A DNA stretch of 64,000 nucleotides, from assembly GCF_002210285.1 (NCBI RefSeq), contig NZ_MWQE01000001.1:558001-622000 (forward strand). Direction: 5' to 3'. This DNA comes from Fibrobacter sp. UWR2. GTDB lineage: Bacteria > Fibrobacterota > Fibrobacteria > Fibrobacterales > Fibrobacteraceae. Below are positions 41,983-51,624 of this stretch, piece by piece (the first letter of the stretch is position 1; each line of letters begins with the position of its first letter). The notes beneath the pieces were generated by a model. The model ran no database searches, had not been told where the DNA came from, and was given only the letters and a program-made list of their open reading frames with translations. A program made the translations under genes and the position numbers.

Positions 41983-41996
<14 letters not shown>
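41769..41996. repeat. Hairpin-rich island bounded by copies of the tRNA-Gly 3' end
   Basis: The 15-base sequence GAGCGGGAAAAGGGA occurs at 41769-41783 and again at 41982-41996, where it spans the 3' end of tRNA-Gly. Between them lie several inverted repeats: 41787-41824 (11-bp stem CGAGGTTTTGG with an inner CTCGC/GCGAG stem), 41864-41904 (10-bp stem AAAAACCTCC with an inner TGCGC stem) and a GC-rich one near 41905-41930. No protein gene is seen. Confidence 0.7.
41950..41976 (-). terminator. Terminator downstream of tRNA-Gly
   Basis: On the minus strand GACACC pairs with GGTGTC around TTTAC, and TTTTTTC follows. It begins about ten bases after the tRNA end. Confidence 0.85.
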
Positions 41997-42055
<59 letters not shown>

Positions 42056-42078
42056 GAGGTGAGACCAATTATAGAATA

Positions 42079-43164
42079 TTAATTTAGGTCTGTCAAGGGT
42101 CTTTGCAAAGAAAAAATCAAAATTTCGTGTTTTTTTCCCTTTAATTCGAAAAATCCTTCCTTCTTGCTCAGGTAGTCGTGGGGAAGAGGCTTCGGAAGTT
42201 CGGTAAAGAGGTCCTCCGAGATGAGAAATTCCTGCCCGAGCCTGCCGCAAAGGGACTGTATGCGGCTGGTGGTGTTCAGCACGTCGCCATGGTAGGCGAG
42301 TTCGCTGCCGAAGTTACCGACCTCGGTGGTAATGACGCGCCCGCAGTGTGCCGCCGCCTTGAAATTAGGAGCTTTTCCGTACTTACGGATAAACTTGGGT
42401 GCAATCCTTTCGAGACAGACGCTGAAATCGTAGAAACAGTCTACCGGCCTTGCGCGGTGCCTGCATGCCGACGTGTGCCAGGTAAGGAATGCACCGTCGC
42501 CTGCGATCTGGTAGATTTCGCCCTGGTTCTCTTCGCAGCAGTTCGAAAGCAGCTTGTAGTAGTCCTTCATGAAGCTGCTGTACTTCACGTGACCGAGTTC
42601 TTCTGCGAGTTCGGTTGAATTTTTCAGGTCGATCATCATGAAGACGAGGTCTTCTTCGAGAGGTTCCTGTGACTTGCCGAGCAGGGTATTCCAGAACACG
42701 CGCGTGCCGAATTTCTTGTGCACGGAACGCACGAAGGTGATGAGGTATGCCGTAAGGAAGAATACGAGAACTTGCATCTGTACGGCGGGGTCGGAAATAC
42801 TTGCGATGACATCGCCCAGCCCCTCTTCGTTCATGATTCCCTCGCCGGCCTTCACCTTGAAGAGAAGGATGCATAGGAGCTTGCTGGAGCAGATGGCTGC
42901 AACGAAGTAAAGGGAGCGGATAAGCAGGGATTTCCACACAGCCCTGCAGTCCATTTCGTCCTTGAGGATAAGGATGTCGTACACCCCGTGCGAGAGCCCC
43001 ATGAACAGTGCGAACTGGAGCTTCATCAACATGTCGCCGATATCGAATGTGCCCTCGCTGGCATAGGTCGAGATGGACGAAATGCCTATGGCGGCAAGTA
43101 TCCAGCAAAGCACGTAGTAGCAGACGGCGCTAAACTTTCTCTCGGTTTGTCGTGTAAGTATCAT
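42079..43164 (-). CDS. Membrane-bound class III nucleotide cyclase
   Basis: A 361-residue protein with about four or five membrane spans in the first ~155 residues and a cytoplasmic class III cyclase domain afterwards. The domain shows DLVFMMIDLKNSTELAEELG (first metal aspartate D in MID), the second metal segment QIAGDGAFLTW, and the conserved AAHCGRVITTEVG and YHGDVLNTTSRIQSLC segments. It should make cAMP, or possibly cGMP. A small membrane protein gene lies nine bases upstream in the same direction. The two cNMP-binding proteins elsewhere in the window are possible receivers of its product. Confidence 0.88.
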   Translation of the reverse strand: MILTRQTERKFSAVCYYVLCWILAAIGISSISTYASEGTFDIGDMLMKLQFALFMGLSHGVYDILILKDEMDCRAVWKSLLIRSLYFVAAICSSKLLCILLFKVKAGEGIMNEEGLGDVIASISDPAVQMQVLVFFLTAYLITFVRSVHKKFGTRVFWNTLLGKSQEPLEEDLVFMMIDLKNSTELAEELGHVKYSSFMKDYYKLLSNCCEENQGEIYQIAGDGAFLTWHTSACRHRARPVDCFYDFSVCLERIAPKFIRKYGKAPNFKAAAHCGRVITTEVGNFGSELAYHGDVLNTTSRIQSLCGRLGQEFLISEDLFTELPKPLPHDYLSKKEGFFELKGKKHEILIFSLQRPLTDLN

Positions 43165-43173
43165 TGGCGGGGG

Positions 43174-43353
43174 TTAATGGATGAACAGGGGGAGCGCCCA
43201 GATCATGGTGATGAATATGATGTCCTTGTAGGAATCGTCCAGTAAAAGCGTGGATGCGAGGAAATACGCTATCGTGGCGATAGCGAGAAAGATGAGCAGG
43301 GGGAGTCTTTTCTTTAATCGTACGATGAATTTCTTCAGTTTCGCGTCTTCCAT
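43174..43353 (-). CDS. Small two-span membrane protein next to the nucleotide cyclase
   Basis: A 59-residue product starting MEDAKLKKFIVRLKKRL, with a very basic N-terminus and two hydrophobic segments (LLIFLAIATIAYFLAST and IIFITMIWALPLFI). I do not recognise it. The start at 43353 has no clear Shine-Dalgarno site, and neither does the cyclase start nine bases downstream. Its tight spacing to the cyclase suggests co-expression, perhaps as a membrane partner. Confidence 0.5.
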   Translation of the reverse strand: MEDAKLKKFIVRLKKRLPLLIFLAIATIAYFLASTLLLDDSYKDIIFITMIWALPLFIH

Positions 43354-43412
43354 GATACGGATATAAATTAAATTTTTACAAACAGAAGCCTGAAAACACA
43401 AAAAAATCGTTT

Positions 43413-44573
43413 ATGTCATCTCTCGGTCTATATATTCATGTCCCATTCTGTGCAAAAATCTGTGATTATTGCGATTTTCACGCATTTTCGGCACCTGAAT
43501 GGTTGCAGTTGGAATATTTGGACTTGATTTCGAGGGAAATGTCTGCCTTTGCGGGGCGCCATCCGGGGGCATTTTCGCGTGTCGGGACGCTGTATATAGG
43601 CGGAGGGACCCCTTCTGTCCTGTCGCCGGAGCGCCTGGCGAGGCTTTTCGGGATTATTGCCGATATGGGCGTGAATGTCGCCTCGTTGAAGGAGGCGACC
43701 ATGGAGTTCAATCCGGAATCCTGCGACGAGGAACGGGTTGCCGTGGCGCTTGAATCGGGCATTACGCGGGCTAGCCTTGGCTTGCAGACTCTCCGGGACG
43801 ACCTGCTGGATCGGGTGGGCCGCCAGCACGACGTGGCGACCGGCAAGCGCTCCTTGGAACTGCTGATGTCGAAGAAGGTACGGGTGAACGCCGACCTCAT
43901 GTTCAACCTCCCGGGGCAGGGTATAGCCGACATGCTCGCCGACATGGACTGGCTTACGGGCCTTCCGCTCGGTCACGTGAGCTTTTACGGGCTGAAGGTT
44001 GACCCGTCGCGCCGCCTGGGCAGGCGCATCGCGAGGGGCGAGGAATCTGTGGACGAGGACCTGTATGCGGACATGTACCTGCAGGGCGTAGAAATGCTCG
44101 AAAGCAGGGGCTTTATGCGCTACGAGACGTCTAACTTTGCGCGTGCCGGCGAGGAGAGCCTGCATAACCTCAATTACTGGCGGCGCGGCGAATACCTGGC
44201 CTTCGGGCCTAGCGCGCATGGCTTTTTCGAGGGGGTGCGGTTTTCCCTGCCGGAAAAATATGCCCCCTGGCGCGAATATGTGAAAAACGGCTGCCCCGAG
44301 GGCGCCCTGATGCTCGATCCGCTCGGGCCCGAAGACGAAATCGCCGAGATCATCCAGCTCTCGCTACGTACAAGGTATGGCCTGTCGCTGGATGCGCTTA
44401 GGGAGAGGGGGGTCGCGATTGCTCCCGATGCTATCGGGCGCTGGGTTGCTAGGGGGTTCCTCGAACAGTCGCGGGGGGCACTTCGCCTGGTGGGCGAGGG
44501 GTGGCTTTTTATGGATTCCGTGGTGCTCGACCTGTTCTCGAATTGTGTCCCTTTCTATTCCAATTTGGAATAG
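43413..44573 (+). CDS. hemW: Radical SAM heme chaperone HemW
   Basis: A 386-residue radical SAM protein formerly annotated as oxygen-independent coproporphyrinogen III oxidase. It has IHVPFCAKICDYCDF with the C-x3-C-x2-C cluster motif, YIGGGTPSVLS, EFNPES, GITRASLGLQTL and YETSNFAR, all family features of HemW, which inserts heme into proteins. The wider HemN features are absent, so a chaperone is the better call. It diverges from the small membrane protein gene, with 59 bases between starts. Confidence 0.92.
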   Translation: MSSLGLYIHVPFCAKICDYCDFHAFSAPEWLQLEYLDLISREMSAFAGRHPGAFSRVGTLYIGGGTPSVLSPERLARLFGIIADMGVNVASLKEATMEFNPESCDEERVAVALESGITRASLGLQTLRDDLLDRVGRQHDVATGKRSLELLMSKKVRVNADLMFNLPGQGIADMLADMDWLTGLPLGHVSFYGLKVDPSRRLGRRIARGEESVDEDLYADMYLQGVEMLESRGFMRYETSNFARAGEESLHNLNYWRRGEYLAFGPSAHGFFEGVRFSLPEKYAPWREYVKNGCPEGALMLDPLGPEDEIAEIIQLSLRTRYGLSLDALRERGVAIAPDAIGRWVARGFLEQSRGALRLVGEGWLFMDSVVLDLFSNCVPFYSNLE

Positions 44574-44746
44574 GTTTTTCGGCCCAAAACCGCTCGCAAA
44601 CCCCAGTAAATATGCGGTTTGTCACAGAATCGACTGTGGAAGATTCTTGTTAGGTTTTCGTACCTTCCACTTTTCCAAAAAAAAAGATACATTTAATAAT
44701 GTAAAAGCACCCGTTAGGGTGTAGTCTTTGTTTTTTGAGGTCCCCT

Positions 44747-47467
44747 ATGTGGTCTGTGAAGAAAAATATCGTGTTGTTTTTCCTGTCGGCGATGATGCCG
44801 GCGGGGCTTTGGGCGCAGGAATCCATCGACTGTATCGAGTATACCGGCTCCCCGGACCCGCTGTGCGCCTATTCCCGTATCGATGCGGGTAAGGGGATTG
44901 GACTTTTTGTCGTTCCCGAAGGCGAAGACGTCGTTTCTGCGAATGCACTCCCGAACACGGATTTCTTCATCTACATGCCCAAGGCTTCTTCGGATTCCCT
45001 TTCGGTTAAGATCAGGTCCGACAATTCCGAGGTGACCCACATGCGCAAGGTCAATTCGGGTGAAGACCGCATTGTCATAACCGACGTCCAGGGCCTCTAC
45101 CCGATATATAACGTCGTGATGGGAACGGCTGCTTCCGAGGATGGCGACATCGCCATTGCCCGCGTGTACAACTTCTATGTGCCGGACATCGAATACTGCC
45201 TCGATTACGACTGCAAGGATGTGGTGACTAGCGTCTCGAAGCTTCAACTTGAGGTGGGCGATACGCTCAAGGTCTATGTGAGAGCCGTGATTCCCGTGGG
45301 GCCGGATGCCGGACTGACGGATTCTACGCTCGAGAAGGATTTCTACATCAACACGGAAGGCGCGAGCGACAACCTCCGCTTCTACACGCTGGGTGGTACC
45401 GAATTGCCCAAGGGCGAGAAGGGTCGCCAGCTTATGTTCCATGAGGGGCGTGCTGCGTTCCTCGTCTGCGCGACCAAGGCTGTGACCGACGGTTCTACCT
45501 TCACGCTCAGCGGTTTCGAGGACCCTTCGGCAACGGGCGACGATATCCAGTTTATCGTCAATAGCGAGTTCCCGGGCAGCCTGCAGTTCGTGAATCCCGA
45601 CTTCCCGGTCCCCGACAGTGCGTTCATCTACGATACGGACGGAGACGGCGCGGGTGACAGCATCGTGGCGTTTTTCTCCGGGCGCATGGATTCCGTGGCG
45701 ATGGAAAAGTTCGCTTACAACTGGCCCGACGGCGGCAAGTTCAAGGACCATCAGGGCGAATGGGAATGGGACCCGAAGAAGGGTATCCTGGAACTCACCG
45801 GCGTGAATGTCTCCATCCCGGCGGATTCGGGCGAGGGTAGCCTCTCGGTGGCGATGTCGTCGGTAAATACCGGCGCGAAGTCCGAAGCGCAGAGCGTGCT
45901 GACCGACCGTATCGGCCCCGTCATCAAGGTGGCGAACCTCATCAAGGGCGATGCGGCTACCGATACGCTTGAACTCTTCTTCAACAAGGATATCGATACC
46001 TCGTGGACCAAGGGCAAGGGATTCATCTTGAACGGTACCCCGGTGCATCTCGAGGCAATCGAGAAGGATGGCAAGCATTGGTTCTTCGTCATCGATACCG
46101 GGCTTGTTGACTTTGGCGATTCTATCCAGATTGCGGTCAGCTGCTCCAACAAGGCCTGCCCCGATGGGCTTGTGAAGGCTGCCGACGGCAACGAGACGGG
46201 CAAGAACAACCCGGCGATAGTCCAGAATTCCGGACGTATCTATGTGGACGATGAACGCAACGCCTTCTTCGACCGCAACGGCGACGGCCGCATGGACAGC
46301 GCCTCTATTGCCTTCGATACGCCCATTACCCGTGAAGACCTCGAGAACATGGTTATCTGCTACTACTGGCTCGACAAGGATGGCAAACTCCTGAAGATTG
46401 AACCCGATGTATCCAAGCTTACGCTGTCCAGCGATGGAACCGTGGTAGGATTCGCCCTGAAGGAGGACAAGTACGGGATCAAGGAAAACCTGACTTCGAT
46501 CGATCAGTCCTACTCGAAGGATGGGGAATACGGCTATGTGTCGGTGACCTACTTCGAGACGAAGAACGGGGAGACCGAAAAGCAGACAATCGACCTTGCG
46601 ATGCACGACCGTATGGCGCCCGTGATTTCGGGAACGTTCCTCGAGCCGGAATCCTACCAGAAGATGGCATCGGACGTGTTCCGCATCGAGTTCTCCGAGT
46701 CGATTGACTACAAGAACATCTCGACGGATGAACTTTCCGATGCGCTCCGGTTCTACGTGGATGGCGAATGGGTGAAACTTCCGTTCACCTCGGTGCAGTG
46801 GGCTAAGGACGGCAAGTCTGCCGAGATCCACATGGAAAGCGGGACGAGGCTTGTGGACCGTATGAACCCTGCGGATTCCGTGAGGTTCGACCTTGCCGGA
46901 GTGGACTTTGTGGACAAGGAAGGCAACGGAATTTCGGGCCTTGCTCCGGCAAAGATGGTGGAAGGCGATCCGCGTGTCATTATGCAGAACTACTCGTTTG
47001 CCTCTAGGCGCGATGTCGATGAGACGGCTGACGATGCGATTACCTTCGAGGTGGCCGACAACCTTTCGTCCGAAGAGGCCCGCAAGGCGCTTGGCGTGCT
47101 CATGGACGTGAGTTTCTCTACCATCCTGAAAAAAGACGAAAAGACTCCCGAGATGGACCTTTCCCAGATCGGTATGGAATGGGAACTGGAAGTCTACACC
47201 AATCTCGGTAACTTTGTCGCAAGAAAATCGCAGAAAATCAAGTGTGACGATAGGGAAATCTTCGATGGCGACTGCTTCGAGAACCCTCATCAACTATATT
47301 TGCGTTGGAATATGCTTTCGGACAAGGGTCGCCGTGTAGGTGTGGGCGCTTATGTCGCACACATCAAGGCGCGTGTCTATGGAGCGAAGGAAAGTTTTAA
47401 GGTGGAAAGGTTCTACAACTGGGGCATCACCGGATCTCGCAAGATCCACTCGAGTTCCAAGAAGTAG
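44747..47467 (+). CDS. Large exported protein with DxDGDG repeats, first of a pair
   Basis: The ATG at 44747 follows GAGG; a TTG 12 bases earlier is a weaker start. The 906 residues begin with a signal peptide (IVLFFLSAMMPAGLWA). There is no catalytic motif I can name. Calcium-type loops (DTDGDGAGD, DRNGDGRMD) are each followed by strands, and modules with the pattern PVI...DTLELFFNKDID or PVIS...FRIEFSESID repeat through the middle. The end (GRRVGVGAYVAHIKARVYG, then a basic tail SRKIHSSSKK) resembles the FlgD/Ig-like ends of other exported proteins here. It is probably a surface or matrix protein and lies 20 bases upstream of a larger relative. Confidence 0.7.
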   Translation: MWSVKKNIVLFFLSAMMPAGLWAQESIDCIEYTGSPDPLCAYSRIDAGKGIGLFVVPEGEDVVSANALPNTDFFIYMPKASSDSLSVKIRSDNSEVTHMRKVNSGEDRIVITDVQGLYPIYNVVMGTAASEDGDIAIARVYNFYVPDIEYCLDYDCKDVVTSVSKLQLEVGDTLKVYVRAVIPVGPDAGLTDSTLEKDFYINTEGASDNLRFYTLGGTELPKGEKGRQLMFHEGRAAFLVCATKAVTDGSTFTLSGFEDPSATGDDIQFIVNSEFPGSLQFVNPDFPVPDSAFIYDTDGDGAGDSIVAFFSGRMDSVAMEKFAYNWPDGGKFKDHQGEWEWDPKKGILELTGVNVSIPADSGEGSLSVAMSSVNTGAKSEAQSVLTDRIGPVIKVANLIKGDAATDTLELFFNKDIDTSWTKGKGFILNGTPVHLEAIEKDGKHWFFVIDTGLVDFGDSIQIAVSCSNKACPDGLVKAADGNETGKNNPAIVQNSGRIYVDDERNAFFDRNGDGRMDSASIAFDTPITREDLENMVICYYWLDKDGKLLKIEPDVSKLTLSSDGTVVGFALKEDKYGIKENLTSIDQSYSKDGEYGYVSVTYFETKNGETEKQTIDLAMHDRMAPVISGTFLEPESYQKMASDVFRIEFSESIDYKNISTDELSDALRFYVDGEWVKLPFTSVQWAKDGKSAEIHMESGTRLVDRMNPADSVRFDLAGVDFVDKEGNGISGLAPAKMVEGDPRVIMQNYSFASRRDVDETADDAITFEVADNLSSEEARKALGVLMDVSFSTILKKDEKTPEMDLSQIGMEWELEVYTNLGNFVARKSQKIKCDDREIFDGDCFENPHQLYLRWNMLSDKGRRVGVGAYVAHIKARVYGAKESFKVERFYNWGITGSRKIHSSSKK

Positions 47468-47487
47468 GCTTTTCGGAGGATAACGCT

Positions 47488-50400
47488 ATGAAAACGACAA
47501 TGAAGACATTACTGGCTATAGCGTTTGGCTGTGGATTTGCCATGGCGGCTGATAATATGGCTCCGCCGGAGAACCCGGCGACCGGTATTTGGATTCAGCA
47601 GGTGGGCGATATCGTACCGCATGCCTCCACTAAGGCGACCTTGTACTATACGAAGTATAGTCAGGATGACCGCGTAAAGGACCTGAGCTACTACTATGAT
47701 GGTGCAGGTTATTTGCAGTTGCTCAACAAGGAAACTCTCTGTACGTCGCCCGACGGTATGGCGGGTGCCGATGGTATCGTGCACCACCCGGATGGAGACC
47801 TCCTTGTGGCCGCGCAGGGGCCGAATATTCACAAGGTGAGCAAGACCGCGAAGAAGGAAGGCACCAATGGCGGAAGGTGCGTGGTGAAGACGGCGACCCC
47901 GGCTACCAATACCGATGGCTTCTGGCACTTGATGATGGACCCGAACCAGGAATGGCTCTGGGCGGCGGGCATCCCCGGCTACCTCTATAGGTTCTCTACC
48001 AAGATAGATGAAGCTCACCCCGAAAAGAAGAATTTTGCGGACAAGGGCTACAGGGTGGAACTCGTTCCCAAGACTACGGACCGCTTGCAGAAGAAGAAAC
48101 TCGCTACGCTTATCTGGAATAAGGAAGGCAATGCATTCTTCACGTACTCCGACTACTTTGGAGGCGGATGCGAGGCCAGTTCTAATGGCACTCCCTGCTC
48201 CGAAAGGTCCAAGAAGGAGCGCAGAGCAGGAGCCTACTTCGGCTACATCACCGATACGACCTGGACCAAGGTGACAAACTCCAACAAGGATTCTATAGGT
48301 GGCGAAGTTGGCGATTCCGTGATCACCAAGCTCGGGACGACAATCCTGATTGACTCCCTTGAAGGCGCACATGGCGGTACCTACGACCCGTATTCCGAAA
48401 CCATCTTCGTGTTTGGCGGTGCGCGCATCGTGCAGATCAAGCCCGAACTGGTTGGCACAAAGATGACCGCGAACGTGATAGCGTTTATCGACCTGCGTGA
48501 TTATTTCTTCGTGGAATCCGAGGCGAACCTGACCAAGCCGAGGACACCTGATGTGGGCTGGCGCCTGGACCAGGGTACGGTTGACGGCATGGGCCACCTC
48601 TTTGTAGCTAGCAATACGGGCCACCTTGTGTTCGTGGACTATGCGGCGAATCCGGACAAGAAAATCAATGACAACGTGCTTGTGCATGTGCAGTGGATCG
48701 ACAACTACCTCGATGACCTTGCCCCGCTTTCGGGTGCTGGTGTCGTGCGTACGGGTGCAAATACCGGCGAGGACGAGGACCTTTCCAGCAGCAGCCTAGG
48801 CTTCAGTTCTTCGCGCGTCATTTACGAGGAATCCTCGTCCAGCGCGAAGTCTAGCAGCAGTGTGAAGTCTTCTTCTAGCAGCAATCCGGGTAGTTCCGGC
48901 AACACATCGTCTTCCGGTAACAATCCTGGCAGTTCCGGCAACACGTCGTCTTCTGGTGACAATCCTGGCAGTTCCGGCAACACATCGTCTTCCGGTAACA
49001 ACCCGGGCAGCTCCAGCAGCGGCAACACATCGTCTTCTGGCAACAATCCGGGTAGCTCCGGCAACACGTCCTCTTCTGGCGATAATCCGGGCAATTCCTC
49101 TGGTAACAATTCGGGATCTTCTTCGAGCAGACAGACTGGTTCCGAGGATATCGATAACAGCTCGAGTTCCTCGAGGGTGTATGTCGGCTTTGAGGACTAT
49201 GACCTCTCCAGCAGCGGCGGTATCGACTTCTACCCGTCCGACGACAAGTACGAGAAGGGCGACTCCATCGTCTCTACCGTTACCGTTCTCGTGCCGGTGG
49301 ATTCCGGGAGCGGTGTAGACCTGATCAAGATTGGCGAAAACTACTACATGGAAGAGAACAACCCGACCAGCCTGAATCTCGACCTGCGCGTGAATTCCGG
49401 ACTGGATTCTGCCCAGGTGGGCCAGGTAGTTGCCATCACGCTCGATTCTGCGAAGGTCGCCGAATACTTCGGTACCGACTTGGATAGTCTCACGTTTGCG
49501 ACGGGCTCGGGCCTTATCCTTATCGACCCGACGAACCCGCATCCGTCCGATACGATCAGGGTCAACGCCGATGGTTCCATTACCATCTGGGTGACTGCGG
49601 ATAGCGTTGTCCATGGCGGTTCCATTATCGTGCATGATCCTGTGAAGAACACGACGGTCATTATCGACAATATCAACTTCTACGACCCGATTCCCGATGC
49701 CGAACTTGGCTACATCAAGGATACCGATGGAGACAACAGGCTCGACTATGTAGAGATCGTGTTGAAGGATTCCGTCATTTCTGACCTCAAGGTGGCTTCT
49801 GTCGCTCTCGTGGTAAATGGCGATACGCTCCGGACGAAGTACAAACCGACATTGAACGATGCCCGCGATCGCATATCGCTCGAAGTTTCCGACCTCGACT
49901 TCCCGGAAAAGTTCCCGGATAACGCCTACGCCCTCATCACCTATGTCAACGTGCATGACGACGTGACATACATACGCGAAGCGAATATCGTCGAAGTCGG
50001 TAGCCGCGTTATCAAGGATGCATTTGCTATCCGCGATACGAGAGGCAAGGACTCGCTGTTTATCGAGTACAATATTGACCTTATCCCGAAGGATCTCTCT
50101 ATGCCTGAGCTGCTCGTGATGCTCAAGCAGGAGGGCGAACGCTACGGATTCAATCTGGACCAGATATCCAATGTGTACATGCCGACCAGGAACATGATTA
50201 TCCTTGTGGGTGAGAACATGGGCCTCAAGGGTAGTATGCGCGATAGTATCTCGCTGCATCCGCAGGTGCAGTTCAGTAACCTGCGTTACCTGACCTCCGA
50301 CGAATACGAGAGGGAAGTGCCTGTAACGGTTATGGACCGCCTGCCTTCTGTTGTCGATGTCGAGTACAGGGACGAAGACGGCGATGGCGTGCTAGATCAT

Positions 50401-51561
50401 ATTGTCACGAACTTCAGCGGCCCGCTGAGCGAAAAGGAAAAGAACATGATCTACGCGACGTTCCCGTGGTACAGCGAACGTGGCCTGATGATCCAGCTGC
50501 AGGCGCAGCCTTCCGACATGAAGTTCGATGGCAAGGATTCTACGCGACTCGTGTGGGAAGTGCATGCGACGACCCCGATTGCGAAGGGTGTGACCAATAT
50601 CAGCGAATCGCTGCCGAACGCGACCATATACAGCTACTACGATGTGTTGGGACAGACGTTCGTGAGCGAGGAATCTGCTCCGCTTGTAGACAAGATGTCT
50701 CCGGTGGTTGCCGGTGTTACGCTCAGTTACGGAAAGAAAGCCGACACCCTTATCGTGTACTTCTCCGAAGTCATCAAGTACAAGGACTTGAAGGGTGACG
50801 ACTTCTTCAGCTACATCCATGGCAAGGATACTATCGATATCATCCCGAAGGGAATCGACTGGGCTGCCGATGGCCTGAGCGCCAAGATTATCATTGACGG
50901 TAGCGTCTCGACTATCCTGCCGGGTGACTCGCTGATGGTGGTGAAGGGCCAGAAGAGCGTTATCCAGGATAACTTCGGAAACGTTGCTGGCGAAAAGCCG
51001 AGCCCTGTCGTGATTGCGGGCCTCCTGAACCACCTTGTCGAAGCGACCAATATGGGTACGTTCGACGGTACGGATGAAACCCTGCAGACCTTGAGTTCTG
51101 TGAACCTGCGTTATATGCCGGGCTCTACCACCAAGGAAGACATGGAGAAGGAGGGCGCCCTCGGGCAACTTGTGCAGCTAGGCGAGAGGTTTGTGCCGCA
51201 ATTGCTTGACCGCGCGCAGATTTCTGCCGACGGCACGGTGGACCCGACCGTACTTGATTCGCTTGACCCGGAAAAGGTGTTCATCACGTTTGTCGTGAAC
51301 TACTACGACCACCTCGGTCAGTACGTGAACGATACGACCATCCTGGTACCGTGTAACAGCCCGAAGTTCGGTGGAAACTGCCTTGTCTCTGACAAGAAGA
51401 TTTTCGTGAACTGGAACTTCAAGGATCACCGCGGACGCTTCGTGGGAACTGGCGTTTACATGGTGCAGTTCAAGATGGTCGTGCGCTACGAGAAGAAGAA
51501 GATCGAGGAAGAGATCAAGGATAAGTGGGGCGTACGCCGCAGCAAGAAGCATAAGAAGTAG
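47488..51561 (+). CDS. Very large exported protein with Ser-rich repeat linker, second of a pair
   Basis: A 1357-residue exported protein with a signal peptide (LLAIAFGCGFAMA) and a GGAGG site. Residues ~25-430 look like a beta-propeller-type domain (GIVHHPDGDLLVA, GFWHLMMDPNQEWLWAAG, GTVDGMGHLFVAS). Residues ~430-575 are a serine/glycine/asparagine linker containing five near-copies of NTSSSGNNPGSSG. The C-terminal ~780 residues repeat the DxDGD loops and PVV...DTLIVYFSE modules of the upstream gene and end with GRFVGTGVYMVQFKMVV and the basic tail KKHKK. The function is unknown; the shape is that of a surface adhesin or scaffold. A terminator follows. Confidence 0.75.
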   Translation: MKTTMKTLLAIAFGCGFAMAADNMAPPENPATGIWIQQVGDIVPHASTKATLYYTKYSQDDRVKDLSYYYDGAGYLQLLNKETLCTSPDGMAGADGIVHHPDGDLLVAAQGPNIHKVSKTAKKEGTNGGRCVVKTATPATNTDGFWHLMMDPNQEWLWAAGIPGYLYRFSTKIDEAHPEKKNFADKGYRVELVPKTTDRLQKKKLATLIWNKEGNAFFTYSDYFGGGCEASSNGTPCSERSKKERRAGAYFGYITDTTWTKVTNSNKDSIGGEVGDSVITKLGTTILIDSLEGAHGGTYDPYSETIFVFGGARIVQIKPELVGTKMTANVIAFIDLRDYFFVESEANLTKPRTPDVGWRLDQGTVDGMGHLFVASNTGHLVFVDYAANPDKKINDNVLVHVQWIDNYLDDLAPLSGAGVVRTGANTGEDEDLSSSSLGFSSSRVIYEESSSSAKSSSSVKSSSSSNPGSSGNTSSSGNNPGSSGNTSSSGDNPGSSGNTSSSGNNPGSSSSGNTSSSGNNPGSSGNTSSSGDNPGNSSGNNSGSSSSRQTGSEDIDNSSSSSRVYVGFEDYDLSSSGGIDFYPSDDKYEKGDSIVSTVTVLVPVDSGSGVDLIKIGENYYMEENNPTSLNLDLRVNSGLDSAQVGQVVAITLDSAKVAEYFGTDLDSLTFATGSGLILIDPTNPHPSDTIRVNADGSITIWVTADSVVHGGSIIVHDPVKNTTVIIDNINFYDPIPDAELGYIKDTDGDNRLDYVEIVLKDSVISDLKVASVALVVNGDTLRTKYKPTLNDARDRISLEVSDLDFPEKFPDNAYALITYVNVHDDVTYIREANIVEVGSRVIKDAFAIRDTRGKDSLFIEYNIDLIPKDLSMPELLVMLKQEGERYGFNLDQISNVYMPTRNMIILVGENMGLKGSMRDSISLHPQVQFSNLRYLTSDEYEREVPVTVMDRLPSVVDVEYRDEDGDGVLDHIVTNFSGPLSEKEKNMIYATFPWYSERGLMIQLQAQPSDMKFDGKDSTRLVWEVHATTPIAKGVTNISESLPNATIYSYYDVLGQTFVSEESAPLVDKMSPVVAGVTLSYGKKADTLIVYFSEVIKYKDLKGDDFFSYIHGKDTIDIIPKGIDWAADGLSAKIIIDGSVSTILPGDSLMVVKGQKSVIQDNFGNVAGEKPSPVVIAGLLNHLVEATNMGTFDGTDETLQTLSSVNLRYMPGSTTKEDMEKEGALGQLVQLGERFVPQLLDRAQISADGTVDPTVLDSLDPEKVFITFVVNYYDHLGQYVNDTTILVPCNSPKFGGNCLVSDKKIFVNWNFKDHRGRFVGTGVYMVQFKMVVRYEKKKIEEEIKDKWGVRRSKKHKK
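48901..49104 (+). repeat. Five in-gene 39-bp tandem repeats
   Basis: Units start at 48901, 48940, 48979, 49024 and 49063. Three are 39 bases, one is 45 and one is 42. They encode residues 472-539 of the large exported protein as near-copies of NTSSSGNNPGSSG. Confidence 0.85.
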
Positions 51562-51580
51562 CCCTCGAATGAATATGAGA

Positions 51581-51605
51581 AAGGCTCCGCATTGCGGAGC
51601 CTTTT
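51581..51605. terminator. Bidirectional terminator between convergent genes
   Basis: A perfect 10-bp stem AAGGCTCCGC/GCGGAGCCTT around ATT with T-rich flanks on both strands, between the large exported protein gene and thrC. Confidence 0.85.
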
Positions 51606-51624
51606 CTGTAATTGCTGGCTGGAA

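Noticed and set aside
44574-44746. Possible riboswitch before the large exported protein
   Set aside because: Only one small hairpin (CACCC-GTTA-GGGTG) is seen, with no conserved aptamer pattern; it may be a weak terminator of hemW.
44714-47293. Minus-strand open frame of 859 codons opposite the large exported protein
   Set aside because: No ribosome binding site or signal peptide. The composition is that of an antisense shadow and the plus-strand gene has clear features.
48901-49104. CRISPR-like repeat array
   Set aside because: The units are contiguous, in frame and encode a serine-glycine linker; there are no spacers.
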